Origin: Nonlabens agnitus
GTDB taxonomy: Bacteria > Bacteroidota > Bacteroidia > Flavobacteriales > Flavobacteriaceae
Length of the DNA stretch: 64,000 bases
Direction: 5' to 3'
NCBI RefSeq assembly: GCF_002994045.1
Contig: NZ_MQUC01000003.1
Span: forward strand, 1 to 64,000
Under the pieces are notes generated by a model. The model ran no database searches. It saw only the letters and a list, made by a program, of their open reading frames with translations, and was not told the DNA's origin. Positions 45,989 through 54,494 of this stretch are shown one piece after another. The translations under genes were made by a program, and so were the position numbers. The stretch's first letter is position 1. Every line of letters starts with the position of its first letter.

Positions 45989-47986
45989 ATGAGCAACGAC
46001 GATTTTAATAGTATCGCATTTGATCTACCTAAAAACCAATCCAACGTGATCAAGGTTATAGGTGTAGGTGGTGGTGGTAGCAACGCCATCAAGCACATGT
46101 TCCAGCAAGGAATTAAAGGTGTGGATTTCGTAATCTGCAATACAGATTCACAAGCCTTGGAAAACAGTCCAGTTCCCAATAAGATTCAGTTGGGAGTTAC
46201 CTTGACCGAAGGTCTTGGTGCAGGTGCAAATCCTGAGGTTGGTGAGCGCGCTGCACAAGAGAGCATAGAAGATGTGAGAGCCATGCTCGATGCGAGAACT
46301 AAAATGGTATTTATCACCGCAGGAATGGGTGGTGGTACTGGTACTGGTGCTGCGCCTATCATTGCACAAGTCGCTCGTGAAATGGAAATCCTTACGGTTG
46401 GAATCGTGACGACACCATTCCATTTTGAAGGAAAAGTACGTAATGAACAAGCACAGAAAGGAATTGAAAAATTCCGCAAGAACGTGGATTCATTAGTGAT
46501 CATCAATAATAACAAACTGCGCGATGTGTATGGAAATCTGGGCTTCAAGGCTGGATTCTCAAAAGCAGATGAGGTACTTGCTACTGCCTCACGCGGTATT
46601 GCAGAGGTAATTACCAACCACTACACGCAAAACATTGACTTGCGTGATGCAAAAACCGTATTGTCAAATTCTGGAACAGCGATTATGGGAAGTGCTCAGG
46701 CCACTGGTTCCAACCGTGCCCAAGAAGGAATTCTCAAAGCACTGGACTCTCCATTGTTGAACGACAACAAGATCACAGGTGCCAAAAACGTGTTGCTACT
46801 TATCGTTTCTGGAACTGAAGAAATTACCATTGACGAGATAGGTGAAATCAACGAGCACATCCAGAATGAGGCTGGCGGCGGCGCTAACATTATCATGGGT
46901 GTGGGCGAGGACGAGGCGCTGGGCGATGCCATCGCAGTTACCGTGATTGCCACGGGTTTTAATGCAGAGCAGCAAAACGAGATCTCAAATACAGAGGGCA
47001 CGCGCATCATCCACACTTTGGAAGAGGAACAGCGAGCCACCCAGGTTTTGGAAGAGACCAACGATCGCGTGGTTGCAGGAACGCTTATCATGGATGAAGA
47101 GGTCGAGGAAAGCAAGAAGGATGAAGAAGAGTCCGCTTTCGCGAAAGCGGAATCACAACCAGCTCCATCACAATCAGAGCCATCCAGCGAGCCATTGATC
47201 ATCATGCATGAACTAGGTGATGAAGAACCGGAGGAAATCATCGTTCCCAAAAACGAAAACCCATTAATCCCAACAACGGAATTTATCAAGAACCTGAACG
47301 TGGTTTATGAAGAAGTCCTGGATCAAGAACCACAATTGATTATTAAAGAAGAGGTTGTTGAAGAGCAACCGGTCGTTCACAAACTGGAAGAGGTAGAAGA
47401 AGAGGAAGATCAGTTTTTGCTCAACTTTGACTTGCCGTTGACTAAAAATGAGGAGCCTGCAGAAGAAAAGACCACCTACAATCTTGACGACATTGAAGTC
47501 AACGATGCAGTAGAAATCATTCCTATTACAGAGGTTTCTAATGAAGGTGTTAGAAAGTATTCCCTGGATGATTATATGGAAGTAGAGCAGACGTTGAACA
47601 ACGCCAGACGATCTACTGAAAAACCTAAAACAGAAACAGAGCAGGTAAACATCAGAACCGTTGAAGCTCCTATCAATGCCGCTCCAGAAACAATCAAGAA
47701 AGAAGTCATGGAAGATCTGGATCCAACAGATCTACCTATCAATGAGGTTTTAAAAATGCGTGCTGAAGAACGTAAACGTAAAATGCACGCCTACAACTTC
47801 AAGTTCAAGAGCAGCCATAGACTGGAAGAAATTGAAAAGAAGCCGGCTTATCTAAGACATGGTGTGGAACTGGATGAAACTCCTACATCAAGCGATCGAT
47901 CCAGAACGACCTTGTCTACAGACGAGAACAATGAGATCCAGTTGCGAGGTAATAACAACAGTTTCCTTCACGATAACGTAGACTAG
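45989..47986 (+). CDS. ftsZ: Cell-division GTPase FtsZ with long C-terminal tail
   Basis: 665 residues, nearly twice the size of E. coli FtsZ. The GTPase core (about 15-330) has GVGGGGSNAIKHM, CNTDSQAL and the signature GMGGGTGTGAAPIIA. The remaining 330 residues are an acidic linker followed by a basic segment with KKPAYLRHGVELDE, which resembles the C-terminal conserved peptide that binds FtsA, and then about 40 more residues. The linker contains AFAKA (383-387) from the palindrome at 47135. Long tails are common in Bacteroidota. Last gene of the dcw cluster; terminator follows. Confidence 0.97.
   Translation: MSNDDFNSIAFDLPKNQSNVIKVIGVGGGGSNAIKHMFQQGIKGVDFVICNTDSQALENSPVPNKIQLGVTLTEGLGAGANPEVGERAAQESIEDVRAMLDARTKMVFITAGMGGGTGTGAAPIIAQVAREMEILTVGIVTTPFHFEGKVRNEQAQKGIEKFRKNVDSLVIINNNKLRDVYGNLGFKAGFSKADEVLATASRGIAEVITNHYTQNIDLRDAKTVLSNSGTAIMGSAQATGSNRAQEGILKALDSPLLNDNKITGAKNVLLLIVSGTEEITIDEIGEINEHIQNEAGGGANIIMGVGEDEALGDAIAVTVIATGFNAEQQNEISNTEGTRIIHTLEEEQRATQVLEETNDRVVAGTLIMDEEVEESKKDEEESAFAKAESQPAPSQSEPSSEPLIIMHELGDEEPEEIIVPKNENPLIPTTEFIKNLNVVYEEVLDQEPQLIIKEEVVEEQPVVHKLEEVEEEEDQFLLNFDLPLTKNEEPAEEKTTYNLDDIEVNDAVEIIPITEVSNEGVRKYSLDDYMEVEQTLNNARRSTEKPKTETEQVNIRTVEAPINAAPETIKKEVMEDLDPTDLPINEVLKMRAEERKRKMHAYNFKFKSSHRLEEIEKKPAYLRHGVELDETPTSSDRSRTTLSTDENNEIQLRGNNNSFLHDNVD
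47135..47148. repeat. Palindrome GCTTTCGCGAAAGC, copy 9 (coding)
   Basis: In the disordered linker of ftsZ, read as AFAKA. Confidence 0.97.
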
Positions 47987-48011
47987 AAAAGTTCTACATT
48001 TCAACTTTTAA

Positions 48012-48044
48012 AAAACCCGAAGCTAGATCACAGCTTCGGGTTTT
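48012..48044 (+). terminator. Terminator of the dcw cluster
   Basis: Perfect 13-bp stem AAAACCCGAAGCT / AGCTTCGGGTTTT, 7-base loop, then T's; 25 bases after the ftsZ stop. Confidence 0.92.
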
Positions 48045-48113
48045 TTTATACGACAGTTGCCCTATGGTATCGTTGCTGAATCAGTTTTAGTTTAGATGAT
48101 CAAATCTACACCT

Positions 48114-48635
48114 ATGAAACCGCTATCCATTCTATTTCTATTGACAGGCTTTTTAGTATTAGGTCAGCAGCCTGCTGAAAATACCTCAAATCCATCCTCT
48201 TTTATTGAAGGTGAAGAAAATCATATCTCTTATTATCAAGAGTTCATGCCAGATCAAATAAAGAATATTGGATTTAGGTATCCGCTGGCATCTTTTGACC
48301 AGCAACTGATCGCTTCTGGACTTCCTTACAATACCAACAAGAATCGAGATCAGTTTTTTGTTCAAGCCTCAGATAAACCTTATCGTGGCGTTATGTATAC
48401 TTTTCTTGAGGGAACCGGTCATGAATTGGGACAGGTGACCATCTACTTCTATAACGAGGAAGCGGCCAGAGCCTATTATGCAGAGCAATTCAAAGGTAAT
48501 TTTGACGAGAAGTCAGAATGGTCCTTTGTGAAATCGATAGAAGGTTTGCCCACAAGAACCATGGTCTGGCAATTTAAGGAAAGAGTATTTCTTGCAGCTA
48601 ATTTACCCGGCAGTAACTGGTCAGGTAGCTTTTAA
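48114..48635 (+). CDS. Small secreted protein of unknown function
   Basis: 173 residues from the ATG at 48114 (an in-frame ATG at 48096 adds six residues). Signal peptide MKPLSILFLLTGFLVLGQQ. The mature part is mixed alpha/beta with VTIYFYNEEAARAYYAEQFK and ends SNWSGSF. I recognise no family. It stands alone between the ftsZ terminator and yqeY. Confidence 0.75.
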   Translation: MKPLSILFLLTGFLVLGQQPAENTSNPSSFIEGEENHISYYQEFMPDQIKNIGFRYPLASFDQQLIASGLPYNTNKNRDQFFVQASDKPYRGVMYTFLEGTGHELGQVTIYFYNEEAARAYYAEQFKGNFDEKSEWSFVKSIEGLPTRTMVWQFKERVFLAANLPGSNWSGSF

Positions 48636-48651
48636 TTGGCTTTAGAATCCC

Positions 48652-48659
48652 TATTTTTG
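48652..48659 (+). promoter_or_regulatory. TAnnTTTG promoter element for yqeY
   Basis: TATTTTTG, 18 bases before the yqeY ATG. Confidence 0.55.
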
Positions 48660-48676
48660 TAAATCAATTTTGAATT

Positions 48677-49123
48677 ATGAGTTTAGAGAAAGACGTCATG
48701 ACCGCCATGAAAGAGGCCATGAAGGCAAAAGATCAAACAGCCCTTGCTGCTTTAAGAGCGGTAAAAAGCGAAATTTTACTTGCAAAAACTTCAGGAGCAT
48801 CTGATGGTTTGAGTGAGGATGAAGAAATCAAACTGGTTCAAAAACTTGTCAAACAAAGAAAGGACAGTGCCCGCATCTATTCTGAGCAAAATAGGGATGA
48901 CCTCGCTGAACCAGAACTGGCTCAAGCAGTTGTTCTTGAGCAATTCCTACCAGAACAATTAAGTGAAGAGGCTATTGAAGCTGTTGTCGCAGAAATCATC
49001 GTTCGCACCAATGCCGACGGTATGAAGGACATGGGAAAAGTTATGGGAATGGCAAATACCCAACTTGCAGGAAAAGCAGATGGTAGAACAATTAGCACTA
49101 TTGTAAAAGCAAAATTGTCTTAA
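48677..49123 (+). CDS. GatB/YqeY domain protein
   Basis: A 148-residue cytoplasmic protein homologous to the C-terminal tRNA-binding domain of GatB. Matching segments: MTAMKEAMKAKDQTALAALR, LVQKLVKQRKDSARIYSEQN, LEQFLPEQLSEEAIEAVV and MGKVMGMANTQLAGKADGRT. Members are thought to act with tRNA or aminoacyl-tRNA; the exact role is not established. A tRNA gene follows 30 bases downstream. Confidence 0.95.
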   Translation: MSLEKDVMTAMKEAMKAKDQTALAALRAVKSEILLAKTSGASDGLSEDEEIKLVQKLVKQRKDSARIYSEQNRDDLAEPELAQAVVLEQFLPEQLSEEAIEAVVAEIIVRTNADGMKDMGKVMGMANTQLAGKADGRTISTIVKAKLS

Positions 49124-49129
49124 GTTTGC

Positions 49130-49143
49130 GCTTTCGCGAAAGC
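49130..49143. repeat. Palindrome GCTTTCGCGAAAGC, copy 10 (intergenic)
   Basis: Between the yqeY stop and tRNA-Arg, ten bases before the mature tRNA 5' end. Confidence 0.97.
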
Positions 49144-49152
49144 GAATAAAAC

Positions 49153-49226
49153 GGCCGCGTGGCGCAACTGAATAGCGCACTGGATTTCGGCTCCAGCGGT
49201 TACAGGTTTGAATCCTGTCGCGGTCA
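49153..49226 (+). tRNA. tRNA-Arg (anticodon TCG)
   Basis: Folds as a cloverleaf: acceptor GGCCGCG / CGCGGTC (one G:U pair) with discriminator A at 49226; D stem GCGC/GCGC; anticodon stem CTGGA/TCCAG with loop TTTCGGC, hence anticodon TCG; T stem ACAGG/CCTGT with loop TTTGAAT. CCA is not encoded. Confidence 0.92.
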
Positions 49227-49231
49227 CGAAT

Positions 49232-49291
49232 AAATACAAATACCCTAAAAATGTCTGAGCTCGCTCAAGCATTTTTAGGGTATTTGTATTT
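49232..49291 (+). terminator. 22-bp perfect hairpin downstream of tRNA-Arg
   Basis: The left arm 49232-49253 and right arm 49270-49291 are exact reverse complements over 22 bases (core ACCCTAAAAATG / CATTTTTAGGGT). The 16-base loop itself holds GAGC/GCTC. Starts six bases after the tRNA. It probably ends the tRNA transcript, though there is no long T run. Confidence 0.7.
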
Positions 49292-49529
49292 TCAGAGCGG
49301 AGCTTTATCAGGATCACCTCTAGGTAATCCTTTTTTTATAATGAGCTCATTCAAGCATTTTTAGGGCGTTTGTATTTTCAGAGCGGTGCTTTACCAGGAT
49401 CACCTTTAAGTAATCCTTTATTTTTTTATGATGAGCATTCGCTCAAGCATTTTTAGGGTATTTGTATTTTCAGAGCGGAGCTTTATCAGGATCACCTCTA
49501 GGTAATTCTTATAGTTTTATGGTGAGCAA
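49260..49529. repeat. Three tandem ~90-bp repeats after tRNA-Arg
   Basis: The block starting near CAAGCATTTTTAGGG recurs at 49266, 49352 and 49444 (periods 86 and 92), each time followed by a conserved TATTTTCAGAGCGG segment and a near-palindrome such as GGATCACCTCTAGGTAATCC. A truncated fourth start appears at about 49525. No open frame runs through it. This accounts for most of the gap between the tRNA and the next gene. Confidence 0.9.
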
Positions 49530-49594
49530 TCGCTCAGGTATTCTATGTCTGCGAATCTTATTATAAGCTGTGCGCCATCAGCTGGCTTCTCGTT

Positions 49595-50755
49595 CTAAAA
49601 AGCCTCAGCAATTCCTAGATAGAGTTCGTTGGTCCCGCGACCAAAACCCCAATCCAACCTTATATTGAGGTTCTCTGATTCGTCCAGCTTATAACGCACT
49701 CCAACACCGTAACTAGGTTTCAAACTACTAAATTGAAATTCATCAATGTTTCTATAAACATCACCAGCACCAACAAAGACCACAGCACCTATTCTGGAAT
49801 CTTTAAAGTTCTTGCGGTATTCTGCTTGAGCCGCGACCAGATCACGGTCTATAAAACGGCCCTCGCGATAACCGCGCATGATTTCACTGCTGCCTAGGAA
49901 AGAATATTCAGAAAATGGCTGGTTATTGCGTACCGTTCTACCTACGAACTGAAAACCTAGCACATCGTTATTTTTCTTAGAAACCTTCAAAAAATGTCTA
50001 AGGTCAATGCGCGTTAAATTGAATTTGTTGGTACCGCCTAAAAATTCTCCATATTTTCCATGGGTAAACTCTAAGTACCAACCCGAGGAGGCATTCAGGA
50101 TAACATCACGACTATCATAAAGGGCTGCGGCTTCAACACCAACTGATGTGGAGCCATCAAAACCGTCCAATTGTTCTGTAGCGATAAGTCCATCTTCCTC
50201 AAAATCTGTATTGTAGATATGGTTGTAACGTATTCCAGCACCTATAAATAGATGTCTGAGAAATGCTTGTTTTAAAAAGATGGGCTCTACAAGAAGCTGG
50301 TTATAGTTGTAAATCTCTTCCGCAGATTCTGAAGTGCCATTACCTATCCCATAGTATAACCTGGGATAATTTTGAAAAAGAATATTTCCCTCGATCACCC
50401 ATTTTTCCTGATTGGTAAATATTTCGAAACCAGAGTATAAGAAATATTGACTGTTCAACGTATATTGAAAAGTTATGGGCATATTGGAAACACGTGTCTC
50501 GTCACCACTACCTGCAAACTTGAATAAATATTTAGCACCTATACCAAAGGCAAAATCAGTCTCTGGAGAATAGCTCACAACTGGAGCAGCGATGAATTTA
50601 GAAGGATACAATGTTGAGTCCCGTTCTACCGCTTTCCTATTGGGATAGAAAGTGAACAACTCCTTCAAATTCTCAAATTGCGCATCAACTTGTGGTGTGT
50701 AAACTAGCCCAAGAAGCAATAAGATGGTAAGAACAAGATTTTTGGAAGTCGGCAT
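49595..50755 (-). CDS. Omp85/BamA-like surface-antigen barrel protein
   Basis: 386 residues from the ATG at 50755 (the frame extends to 50785). Signal peptide ends PQVDAQF. The rest is a beta barrel with the surface-antigen (Omp85 C-terminal) pattern: ALYDSRDVILNASSGWYLEF, LGSSEIMRGYREGRFIDRDL, and the final NIRLDWGFGRGTNELYLGIA. There are no POTRA repeats, so it is not BamA itself; it may be a porin-like or lipid-handling barrel. It is divergent from the Crp/Fnr gene. Confidence 0.88.
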   Translation of the reverse strand: MPTSKNLVLTILLLLGLVYTPQVDAQFENLKELFTFYPNRKAVERDSTLYPSKFIAAPVVSYSPETDFAFGIGAKYLFKFAGSGDETRVSNMPITFQYTLNSQYFLYSGFEIFTNQEKWVIEGNILFQNYPRLYYGIGNGTSESAEEIYNYNQLLVEPIFLKQAFLRHLFIGAGIRYNHIYNTDFEEDGLIATEQLDGFDGSTSVGVEAAALYDSRDVILNASSGWYLEFTHGKYGEFLGGTNKFNLTRIDLRHFLKVSKKNNDVLGFQFVGRTVRNNQPFSEYSFLGSSEIMRGYREGRFIDRDLVAAQAEYRKNFKDSRIGAVVFVGAGDVYRNIDEFQFSSLKPSYGVGVRYKLDESENLNIRLDWGFGRGTNELYLGIAEAF

Positions 50756-50982
50756 GTATGAAAATTCTTTATAAAAGTGACGCAAAATAGTTCACTAAAA
50801 TGAAACTGGACCAGCTAATTCTTCTTTTGTGAAAATATTACATACGTTTAGTGTATTGCTGTTACATCTTAAATGATGTAGGTACTTTTGCTTATTGAGA
50901 GTCTATAAAGGCCGGGCATCTTTTATCATCTTTGAAAACTGCAATAAGCCCTGAACATTCATATCAATACCTATTAAACCGT

Positions 50983-51609
50983 ATGACACCAGAATTCACA
51001 GCATTTTACAGCTCTTTATTTGAACCGGACTTACTTCATGAAATCGAGAACGTGTCTCATTTTAGAGAAGTGGAAGAAGGAACAGACCTCATTAAAGTTG
51101 GTGAATTTATAAAGTTCATGCCCTTATTGCTATCAGGAAGTATTAAGATCATGCGAGCAGATGCTCAAGGTGATGAACTATTGCTCTACTACCTTGAAAA
51201 AGGAGATACTTGCGCGATGACCTTAACGTGCTGTATGGGAAACACCAAAAGCGAAATCCACGCTGTGACAGAAACTCCCGCAAAACTGCTCATGATTCCC
51301 ATAGGCAAAATGGAAGAATGGTCCAGCAAGTACAAAAGCTGGCGCAACTTCGTATTTAATAGCTATCATACAAGAATGATGGAAATGCTGGAAAGCATCG
51401 ATAATATCGCATTCAATAAAATGGATGAGCGGCTGGAGAATTACCTAAATGACAAAATAGAAGTGCTCAACAGCAAGCACATCTACACCACACACAAGGA
51501 TATTGCCAGCGACCTACATACCAGCCGTGTCGTCATCTCAAGACTATTAAAACGAATGGAAAACGACGGCAAGATAAAATTGCACCGCAGCTTTATTGAA
51601 GTCCTGTAA
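50983..51609 (+). CDS. Crp/Fnr-family transcriptional regulator
   Basis: 208 residues from the ATG at 50983. A TTG at 50932 is in frame but overlaps a promoter-like CATCTTTG (50927-50934), so the shorter form is preferred. The cyclic-nucleotide-binding-like beta roll (about 25-115) lacks the usual nucleotide-binding Arg-Ser pair and instead carries GDTCAMTLTCCMGN, with Cys77, Cys83 and Cys84 on the later start. The HTH follows (THKDIASDLHTSRVVISRLL). It heads a sulfur-handling locus; three matching inverted repeats downstream are its likely operators. The inducer is unknown; a thiol or persulfide signal is inferred from the cysteines and neighbours. Confidence 0.93.
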   Translation: MTPEFTAFYSSLFEPDLLHEIENVSHFREVEEGTDLIKVGEFIKFMPLLLSGSIKIMRADAQGDELLLYYLEKGDTCAMTLTCCMGNTKSEIHAVTETPAKLLMIPIGKMEEWSSKYKSWRNFVFNSYHTRMMEMLESIDNIAFNKMDERLENYLNDKIEVLNSKHIYTTHKDIASDLHTSRVVISRLLKRMENDGKIKLHRSFIEVL

Positions 51610-51619
51610 CAACGGTTAC
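51606..51619. promoter_or_regulatory. Candidate Crp/Fnr operator upstream of the TauE/SafE gene
   Basis: GTAAC-AACG-GTTAC, a perfect 5-bp inverted repeat with a 4-bp spacer. Its centre is 29.5 bp before the TACCTTTG element at 51642. Confidence 0.75.
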
Positions 51620-51641
51620 CAAACTAGCTTTCTGCTCCATC

Positions 51642-51649
51642 TACCTTTG
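51642..51649 (+). promoter_or_regulatory. TAnnTTTG promoter element for the TauE/SafE gene
   Basis: TACCTTTG, 19 bases before the ATG. Confidence 0.65.
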
Positions 51650-51668
51650 TCCAGAATCTAAAGATAAT

Positions 51669-52472
51669 ATGGAGATTGTAGAGGTTTTAGGATACGTTGG
51701 CGCGCTTTTCATAGGATTAGTACTGGGATTGATAGGTGGTGGCGGTTCCATTCTCACGGTGCCTATTCTAGTATACGCGCTGTCATTCAACCCTGTTATC
51801 GCAACTGCTTACTCCTTATTTGTGGTAGGTTCAACATCCATGGTAGGTGCTGTCAAAAATATGTTTCATGGACGTGTCGCGTTTAAAACAGCCATCATTT
51901 TTGCTGTACCAGCCTTTACCGCAGTGTATTTGACACGAGCGTTTATTATTCCTGCCGTCCCGCAAGATTTGTTTAATGTTGGAAACTTCAAGGTCACCAG
52001 AGATTTGGCCATCATGATGTTTTTTGCCGTGATCATGCTTATGACTGCGATAACCATGATTCGCAACAGCAAGGAACAACTTATCGAGAAGAAGGCAGAG
52101 CTAAACCCCAATTACTTCATATTAGGGATCCAGGGATTGATAATTGGATTGATTACTGGATTGGTTGGTGCTGGCGGCGGTTTTTTAATTATTCCCGCAT
52201 TGGTACTGCTGGCAAAACTTCCCATGAAAAATGCGGTGGCCACCTCTTTATTTATCATTGCCATCAACTCGCTGATTGGATTTTTGGGCGATGTCCAGAA
52301 CTACGACATCGACTGGCCATTTCTATTGAAGTTCACTGCGATTTCGATAGTTGGGATCTTTATAGGCATCTGGCTCAACAAATTTGTGGAAGGCAGCAAG
52401 CTCAAAAAAGCCTTCGGTTGGTTCGTGCTCATTATGGGTGTCTATATCATCTATAAGGAACTTACCATATAA
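51669..52472 (+). CDS. TauE/SafE-family sulfur-compound permease
   Basis: A 267-residue inner-membrane protein with about eight helices in two related halves, each starting with a Gly-rich turn: [19 protein letters not shown] and [20 protein letters not shown]. The family (DUF81/TauE/SafE) moves small sulfur anions such as sulfite or sulfoacetate. The adjacent rhodaneses and YeeE/YedE genes support a sulfur substrate; direction and substrate are not known. It has its own promoter with the putative operator at -41. Confidence 0.92.
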   Translation: MEIVEVLGYVGALFIGLVLGLIGGGGSILTVPILVYALSFNPVIATAYSLFVVGSTSMVGAVKNMFHGRVAFKTAIIFAVPAFTAVYLTRAFIIPAVPQDLFNVGNFKVTRDLAIMMFFAVIMLMTAITMIRNSKEQLIEKKAELNPNYFILGIQGLIIGLITGLVGAGGGFLIIPALVLLAKLPMKNAVATSLFIIAINSLIGFLGDVQNYDIDWPFLLKFTAISIVGIFIGIWLNKFVEGSKLKKAFGWFVLIMGVYIIYKELTI

Positions 52473-52501
52473 TCTTTTGCAAGATGGATGATAAATATTT
52501 C

Positions 52502-52515
52502 GCTTTCGCGAAAGC
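52502..52515. repeat. Palindrome GCTTTCGCGAAAGC, copy 11 (intergenic)
   Basis: Between the TauE/SafE gene and the rhodanese gene. Confidence 0.97.
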
Positions 52516-52646
52516 GAGTTCTTCAACGATTTCTCAAACATTATTAAACCTTTATGATAGCAAAAGCTTCAGCCTACATGATATTGCTCGAACGAGATCC
52601 GTCCAGTGCCGTCCATCTTTAGTAACTTTAAAAAAGAAAATTCAGC

Positions 52647-53021
52647 ATGAAAAATATACTTATAGCTCTTTTAGTTTTAGGATTTTCCAGCAATATTCAA
52701 GCGCAATCTGACAGTCTGGTCACTGTGTTGAGCAAGAAGGAATTCAAAGAAGCGATCACGAAAAACGAAGTCCAATTAGTGGACGTACGAACTTCAGCAG
52801 AATTTGGTCAAGGAGCGATAGACGGTGCCATAAACATCGATTACTTTGAGAAGGATCAGTTCAAAGAAAGCTTTGAACAATTAAATAAATCAAAGCCCAT
52901 TTACATCTATTGCAGGTCTGGAAACCGTAGCGGTAAGGCCGCGATCATCCTTGAAGAACTGGGATTTACTAAAATCTATGATTTAAAAGGTGGCTACCTG
53001 GACTGGACCAAAGAAGAATAA
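52647..53021 (+). CDS. Periplasmic single-domain rhodanese
   Basis: 124 residues with a signal peptide (MKNILIALLVLGFSSNIQAQ) and one rhodanese domain. The substrate-facing segment VQLVDVRTSAEFGQGAIDGA is followed by the active-site loop YCRSGNRSG with Cys89, which carries the transferred sulfane sulfur. It probably handles thiosulfate or persulfide in the periplasm. No copy of the GTAAC-N4-GTTAC site is found upstream; the 174-base gap would permit read-through from the permease gene. Confidence 0.93.
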   Translation: MKNILIALLVLGFSSNIQAQSDSLVTVLSKKEFKEAITKNEVQLVDVRTSAEFGQGAIDGAINIDYFEKDQFKESFEQLNKSKPIYIYCRSGNRSGKAAIILEELGFTKIYDLKGGYLDWTKEE

Positions 53022-53097
53022 CCGTAAAAGCGAACCGAAGGATCACATCAATCAAAACGAAATAAAATCAATTGCTTTTCAAGAACAATGTCCTTAT

Positions 53098-53111
53098 GTA
53101 TCAAAGGTTAC
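53098..53111. promoter_or_regulatory. Candidate Crp/Fnr operator upstream of the MBL-rhodanese gene
   Basis: GTATC-AAAG-GTTAC, one mismatch from the perfect repeat. Centred 29.5 bp before TATTTTTA at 53134. Confidence 0.65.
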
Positions 53112-53133
53112 AACATCTTGTTTTTGCCTTTTT

Positions 53134-53141
53134 TATTTTTA
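53134..53141 (+). promoter_or_regulatory. Promoter element (7/8 to TAnnTTTG) for the MBL-rhodanese gene
   Basis: TATTTTTA, 17 bases before the ATG; the final G of the consensus is A. Confidence 0.5.
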
Positions 53142-53158
53142 TACCATAAAACAGAATT

Positions 53159-54487
53159 ATGAAGATCAAACAATTTGAATATAAGCCACTATCCCATTAT
53201 TCCTATGCCATCTTGAGCGGTGGGAAAATGGCAGTGATCGATCCAGAACGCGATCCACAGCAGTATTACGCTTTCGCGAAAGCGAACAACGCCACCATCA
53301 CCGCCATTATAGAAACGCATCCTCATGCAGATTTTGTGAGCTCGCATTTGGAAATTCACCAAGAAACTGGAGCCACGATTTATAACAGCAAAAAAACAGG
53401 AGCTGATTATCCGCACCAGTCATTTGATGATGGTGATCAGATCGAGCTGGGCAAGGTTGTGTTGAAGGCGATCAACACGCCAGGTCATTCTCCAGACAGC
53501 ATAACCATAGTTGCAACAGATGGAGACCAGACCGCGATGTTTACCGGCGATACCTTGTTTATAGGTGATGTAGGTAGACCCGATTTGCGTGAAAAGGCAG
53601 GCAATATGAAAGCAAAACGAGAAGAACTTGCCGAAATGATGTACCACACAACAAAACACAAATACACAGATTTACCAGATGATGCCGTTGTTTATCCTGC
53701 ACATGGTGCAGGCTCCTTATGTGGTAAAGGTATGAGCGATGCTGCCAGCAGCACGCTGGGCGATGAGCGTGCTAACAATTGGGCGTTTAAAGACCAGACT
53801 AAGGAAGAATTCATGGACACCTTGCTGGATGGTCAACCCTTCATTCCAGCATATTTTGGGTACGATGTGGATATCAATAAAACAGGTGCTGATAAGGTAG
53901 TACCTGCTATAGAAAGCATTCCTTTTGAAGAGAATGCCACGGCCAGTGGTCTTATTGTTGACATGCGAGACGAGGAAACCTTCAAAAAAGGTCATCTTAA
54001 GGGAAGTTTCAACATCCAGGCAGTGTCTGACAATGCAAAATTTGAAACCTGGTTGGGATCGATCATTGAGCCTCAAGAAGCATTTACTCTGGTCATTGAT
54101 CACAAGGAGAACAAGGACAAATTACTGCATCGAGTTGCCAAAATAGGTTATGAAAAGCAGCTTTCTAAAGTCATTACTCTTGCAAATAAGGATCTTGTAA
54201 CCACAGACAAATTGGATCTAGAGGATTTTGCTAAGCATCTAGAGAATTATACCATCGTGGATATACGCAATACCAGCGAGGTGGAACAGGGAAAATTCTT
54301 TGAGAGCGCACTCGCACATCCATTACATGAATTGCGGGATACGGCTGGCGAGATACCTACTGACAAGCCTATTGTTGTACATTGTGCTGGTGGATATCGC
54401 AGTGCCGCAGGTAGCAGCATTCTTGAAAAACAGCTCAATGGTGTGACCATTTACGACTTGAGCGATGATATAGAAAAGTTTAAATAA
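53159..54487 (+). CDS. Metallo-beta-lactamase-fold protein with two rhodanese domains (persulfide dioxygenase-like)
   Basis: 442 residues. An ETHE1-like MBL domain (1-230) has ETHPHADFVSSH, NTPGHSPDS, GDTLFIGDVGRPDL and YPAHGAGSLCG. The metal motif is His54-x-His56-x-Asp58-Phe59, with Phe where HxHxDH enzymes have a second-metal His, in keeping with a single iron. Two rhodanese domains follow. The first (about 250-350) has VIDHKEN and no catalytic Cys; the second ends in VVHCAGGYRSAAGS with the Cys. Likely role: oxidation of glutathione- or protein-bound persulfide to sulfite, with sulfur passed from the rhodanese. Residues 38-42 (AFAKA) come from the palindrome. Confidence 0.92.
   Translation: MKIKQFEYKPLSHYSYAILSGGKMAVIDPERDPQQYYAFAKANNATITAIIETHPHADFVSSHLEIHQETGATIYNSKKTGADYPHQSFDDGDQIELGKVVLKAINTPGHSPDSITIVATDGDQTAMFTGDTLFIGDVGRPDLREKAGNMKAKREELAEMMYHTTKHKYTDLPDDAVVYPAHGAGSLCGKGMSDAASSTLGDERANNWAFKDQTKEEFMDTLLDGQPFIPAYFGYDVDINKTGADKVVPAIESIPFEENATASGLIVDMRDEETFKKGHLKGSFNIQAVSDNAKFETWLGSIIEPQEAFTLVIDHKENKDKLLHRVAKIGYEKQLSKVITLANKDLVTTDKLDLEDFAKHLENYTIVDIRNTSEVEQGKFFESALAHPLHELRDTAGEIPTDKPIVVHCAGGYRSAAGSSILEKQLNGVTIYDLSDDIEKFK
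53270..53283. repeat. Palindrome GCTTTCGCGAAAGC, copy 12 (coding)
   Basis: Inside the MBL-rhodanese gene, read as AFAKA (38-42), just before the metal motif. Confidence 0.97.
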
Positions 54488-54494
54488 AAAGGTA

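Noticed and set aside
48959-49317. Minus-strand frames across yqeY, tRNA-Arg and its flank
   Set aside because: They run through the tRNA and the palindrome (reading RFRES and AFAKA) and have no protein-like composition.
49153-49529. Integrated element at tRNA-Arg
   Set aside because: No integrase, no repeat of the tRNA 3' end downstream and no cargo genes; only short tandem repeats are present.
50852-50865. Autoregulatory operator before the Crp/Fnr gene
   Set aside because: GTTAC is present at 50861 but the opposite half-site is missing at the required spacing.
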